Shown: positions 61,632 to 64,000 of the stretch, piece after piece | Numbering within the stretch: position 1 is the first letter of the stretch | How the letters are laid out: every line of letters begins with the position of its first letter | Origin: SZAS-79 sp963844255 | GTDB taxonomy: Bacteria > Pseudomonadota > Gammaproteobacteria > Burkholderiales > SG8-39 | Assembly (NCBI GenBank): GCA_963844255.1 | Contig: CAWJNP010000008.1 | Location: 1 to 64,000, forward strand | Direction: 5' to 3' | DNA length: 64,000 nt | Notes under the pieces: model-generated | Told to the model about the DNA's origin: nothing | The model's input: the letters and a program-made list of their open reading frames with translations, nothing else | Database searches by the model: none | Program-made: the position numbers and the translations under genes

Positions 61632-64000
61632 GTGATTCCTCCCCATCTCCAGGCCGAGCGCCTCGCCCGGCTGCCCAAACCCGAATTCGACCCTGCGTTG
61701 CCGGTCAACGGCCGGCGGGACGAAATCCGCCGCGCGATCGAAGACCATCAGGTGGTGGTGATCTGCGGGGAGACGGGTTCGGGCAAGACCACGCAGATTC
61801 CGAAGATCCTGCTCGAGATGCAGCGCGGCATCAAAGGCTGGATCGGCCACACGCAGCCGCGCCGGATCGCGGCACGCTCGGTGGCGTCGCGCATCGCGCA
61901 GGAGTTGAAGACCGAGCTCGGCGCGGCCGTGGGCTACAAGGTGCGGTTTCTCGACAAGGTCAAACGCGAGTCCTATGTCAAGCTGATGACCGACGGGATC
62001 CTGCTCGCCGAGACGCAGGGCGATGCACTGCTGTCTGCGTATGACACGATCATCATCGACGAGGCGCACGAGCGCAGCCTGAACATCGATTTCCTGCTGG
62101 GGTATCTGCTCAAGCTGCTGCCCCGACGCCCCGACCTGAAGCTGATCATCACTTCGGCGACGATCGATGCGGAGAAGTTTTCGAAGCACTTTGCGATCGG
62201 CGGCAAGCCCGCGCCGGTGATCGAAGTGTCCGGGCGCCTGTATCCGGTCGAGGTGCGCTACCGGCCGGTGGGCGGCGATACCGAGGACACCACGCGCGAC
62301 GAAGAAGAGTCCGCGCTGGTCGACGCAGTCACGGAGCTGTGCAACGCAGGTCCGGGCGACGTGCTGGTGTTCCTGCCGGGAGAGCGCGAGATCCGCGAAA
62401 CCACGGCGATCCTGCAGGGCAATTTGAAATCGATCAGCCGCGGGCCGGTCGACCTGCTGCCGCTGTTCTCGCGGCTGTCGAATGCCGAGCAGGACCGCGT
62501 GTTCAAGCCCAGCGGCAATGCGCGGCGCATCGTGCTCGCCACCAACGTGGCCGAGACTTCGCTGACCGTGCCCGGCATCCGCTATGTGGTGGACACGGGC
62601 TACGCGCGGGTGAAGCGCTACAGCTACCGCAACAAGGTCGAGCAGCTGCGCGTGGAGAAGATCTCGCAGGCCTCCGCAAAACAACGTGCCGGCCGCTGCG
62701 GGCGGGTGGCCGACGGGATCTGTATTCGGCTCTATGACGAGGACGATTTCCGGGGGCGCTCCGAGTTCACCGACCCGGAGGTGCTGAGATCGTCGCTCGC
62801 CGCGGTGATCCTGCGCGCCAAGGGGCTGCACCTGGGCGATCCGGCCGAGTTTCCGTTTGTCGATCCGCCGGCGCCGCGCGCGATTGCGGACGGCTATGCG
62901 CTGCTCTCCGAGCTGGGCGCGGTCGACGAGGCCAACGAACTGACGCCAACGGGGCGCGAGCTTGCGCGCCTGCCGCTCGACCCACGCATCGCGCGCATGC
63001 TGTTCGCGGCGCAGAAGGAGCGGTGCCTCGAACAGGTGCTGGTGATCGCGGCGGCGCTCTCGGTGCAGGATCCGCGTGACCGGCCGATGGACAAGCAGGC
63101 CGCCGCCGACCAGGCGCAGAAGCGGTTCGATGACGAGCGCTCGGATTTTCTTGCCTATCTGAAGCTCTGGCAGTTCTTTGCCGATGCGCTCACCGAGAAG
63201 CTGACCAACAACAAGCTCGCCGCGCTCTGCCGGGCGCATTTCCTGTCGATCGCGCGGATGCGCGAGTGGCGCGAGGTACACAGCCAGCTGCGCGCGCAGG
63301 TCGAGGAACTCGGCTGGAAGACCTCGAGTGTGGATCCGACCAAGTTCGAAGGTTTTCGTGCGATCCACCGCGCGCTGCTCACGGGCTTGTTGGGCAACAT
63401 CGGGATGAAAGCCGAGGATGACTCCGCCTACACCGGCGCGCGCGGGATCAAGTTCTGGGTGCATCCGGGTTCGGGCACGAAGAAACCCGGCCGCTGGATC
63501 ATGGCCGCCGAATTGACGGAGACCACGCGCCTGTTCGCGCGCTGCGTGGCGGCGCTCGAGCCGCAGTGGCTGGAGGAACTCGGCGCGCATCTGCTGAAAA
63601 AATCGCGCGACAACCCGCACTGGGAAAAGACCCGCGCGCAGGTCGTGGCGGTCGAGCGCGCCACACTCTACGGACTTCCGGTGTACGTGAACCGGCGCGT
63701 GCACTACGGGCCCATGGATCCGGAGTATGCGCGCGAGGTGTTCATCCGCCAGGCGCTGGTCGAGGGCGAGTTCGAGACGCGCGCCCCGTTCTACGCCCAC
63801 AACCAGAAACTGATCCACGAGATCGAGCGGCTGGAACACAAGTCGCGCCGCCCCGACATCCTGGTCGACGACGAACTCATCAATGCGTTCTACGACAGCC
63901 GGATTCCTGCGGGCATCCACAACGGCGCGGACTTCGAGAAGTGGAGAAAGACCGCTGAAGCCGAAAATCCCGAAGCTGCTGTTTCTCTCGCGCGAAGACC
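61632..64000 (+). CDS. hrpA: ATP-dependent RNA helicase HrpA (5' part, runs off the window)
   Basis: About 790 codons are present of the usual 1,300 or so; the frame is open to the window end. The GTG at 61632 gives V(M)-I-P-P-H-L-Q-A-E-R-L-A-R-L-P and is the likely start. DEAH-box motifs: C-G-E-T-G-S-G-K-T-T-Q (I), T-Q-P-R-R-I-A-A-R (Ia), I-D-E-A-H-E-R-S (II), I-T-S-A-T-I-D (III), A-T-N-V-A-E-T-S-L-T-V-P-G (V) and Q-R-A-G-R-C-G-R (VI), followed by the HA2 and OB-type regions. HrpA is a 3'-5' RNA helicase, linked to ribosome rescue and mRNA processing. It comes 130 bp after the terminator. Confidence 0.96.
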   Translation, partial: MIPPHLQAERLARLPKPEFDPALPVNGRRDEIRRAIEDHQVVVICGETGSGKTTQIPKILLEMQRGIKGWIGHTQPRRIAARSVASRIAQELKTELGAAVGYKVRFLDKVKRESYVKLMTDGILLAETQGDALLSAYDTIIIDEAHERSLNIDFLLGYLLKLLPRRPDLKLIITSATIDAEKFSKHFAIGGKPAPVIEVSGRLYPVEVRYRPVGGDTEDTTRDEEESALVDAVTELCNAGPGDVLVFLPGEREIRETTAILQGNLKSISRGPVDLLPLFSRLSNAEQDRVFKPSGNARRIVLATNVAETSLTVPGIRYVVDTGYARVKRYSYRNKVEQLRVEKISQASAKQRAGRCGRVADGICIRLYDEDDFRGRSEFTDPEVLRSSLAAVILRAKGLHLGDPAEFPFVDPPAPRAIADGYALLSELGAVDEANELTPTGRELARLPLDPRIARMLFAAQKERCLEQVLVIAAALSVQDPRDRPMDKQAAADQAQKRFDDERSDFLAYLKLWQFFADALTEKLTNNKLAALCRAHFLSIARMREWREVHSQLRAQVEELGWKTSSVDPTKFEGFRAIHRALLTGLLGNIGMKAEDDSAYTGARGIKFWVHPGSGTKKPGRWIMAAELTETTRLFARCVAALEPQWLEELGAHLLKKSRDNPHWEKTRAQVVAVERATLYGLPVYVNRRVHYGPMDPEYAREVFIRQALVEGEFETRAPFYAHNQKLIHEIERLEHKSRRPDILVDDELINAFYDSRIPAGIHNGADFEKWRKTAEAENPEAAVSLARR

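Noticed and set aside
61467..63920. Long minus-strand open frame opposite hrpA (about 820 codons)
   Set aside because: Antisense shadow of a strongly conserved DEAH helicase gene; the product has no recognisable domain and the strand is already explained.

Overview
The window is GC-rich, densely coded DNA that looks like a betaproteobacterium, most likely of the order Burkholderiales. The reasons are the glyA-nrdR-ribD-ribE gene order, a Bug/TctC-type binding receptor, rdgC, an acetoacetyl-CoA reductase of the PHB pathway, and a complete branched-chain amino-acid-type ABC cassette. This placement is inference from gene content; no rRNA gene or other direct marker is present, and I found no tRNA gene or CRISPR array.

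Layout. 0.1-5.9 kb holds two solute-binding proteins, then on the minus strand a class III CoA-transferase, a GrdB/PrdB-like reductase subunit with a CPVC motif and a sodium:solute symporter. 6.3-13.5 kb is a same-strand signalling cluster: LuxR-type regulator, PAS histidine kinase, stand-alone receiver, and a long receiver-GAF-PAS-GGDEF-EAL protein. From about 2.9 to 12.8 kb nearly every gene is broken by single-base indels although all domains remain readable. I treat this as local consensus error more readily than as mass decay. 13.6-17.3 kb is a minus-strand operon (nitronate monooxygenase-like, crotonase-like, PanB-like, YghU-like GST). Diverging from it is a NorQ/CbbQ-NorD/CbbO pair. 20.6-24.0 kb carries glyA, nrdR, ribD and ribE. 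Next come a small lipoprotein, a Ser/Thr kinase with a cyclic-nucleotide-binding domain, and a ClpP-like exported protein. 26.6-32.1 kb holds a polysaccharide deacetylase and the liv transporter, in which LivM, LivG and LivF form one polypeptide. 32.3-38.3 kb is a mixed set: 2OG-Fe(II) oxygenase, TPR protein, cupin plus alpha/beta hydrolase, an unknown membrane protein and a sulfotransferase.

38.5-51.0 kb is the most striking accessory unit: a two-partner secretion operon with a TpsB transporter, a 3,325-residue TpsA adhesin (ESPR, TPS domain, about 49 GLUG repeats in three blocks, MBG/YDG repeats) and an exported FecR-domain protein. Two adenylate-forming enzymes follow. They are flanked by a 62-bp imperfect direct repeat that is the 3' end of fecR, which marks a rearrangement scar. 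54-64 kb holds a rhodanese, phaB abutting a truncated IS5-type transposase, a DUF3014 protein, two small genes, rdgC, a PAS-HD-GYP protein, a small membrane protein, a Lys/Ala-repeat secreted protein with a strong terminator, and the start of hrpA, which runs off the window.

Three proteins bear on cyclic nucleotides: the GGDEF-EAL protein, the HD-GYP protein and the kinase with the cNMP-binding domain. Together with the giant adhesin they would fit control of surface attachment, but that link is inference.
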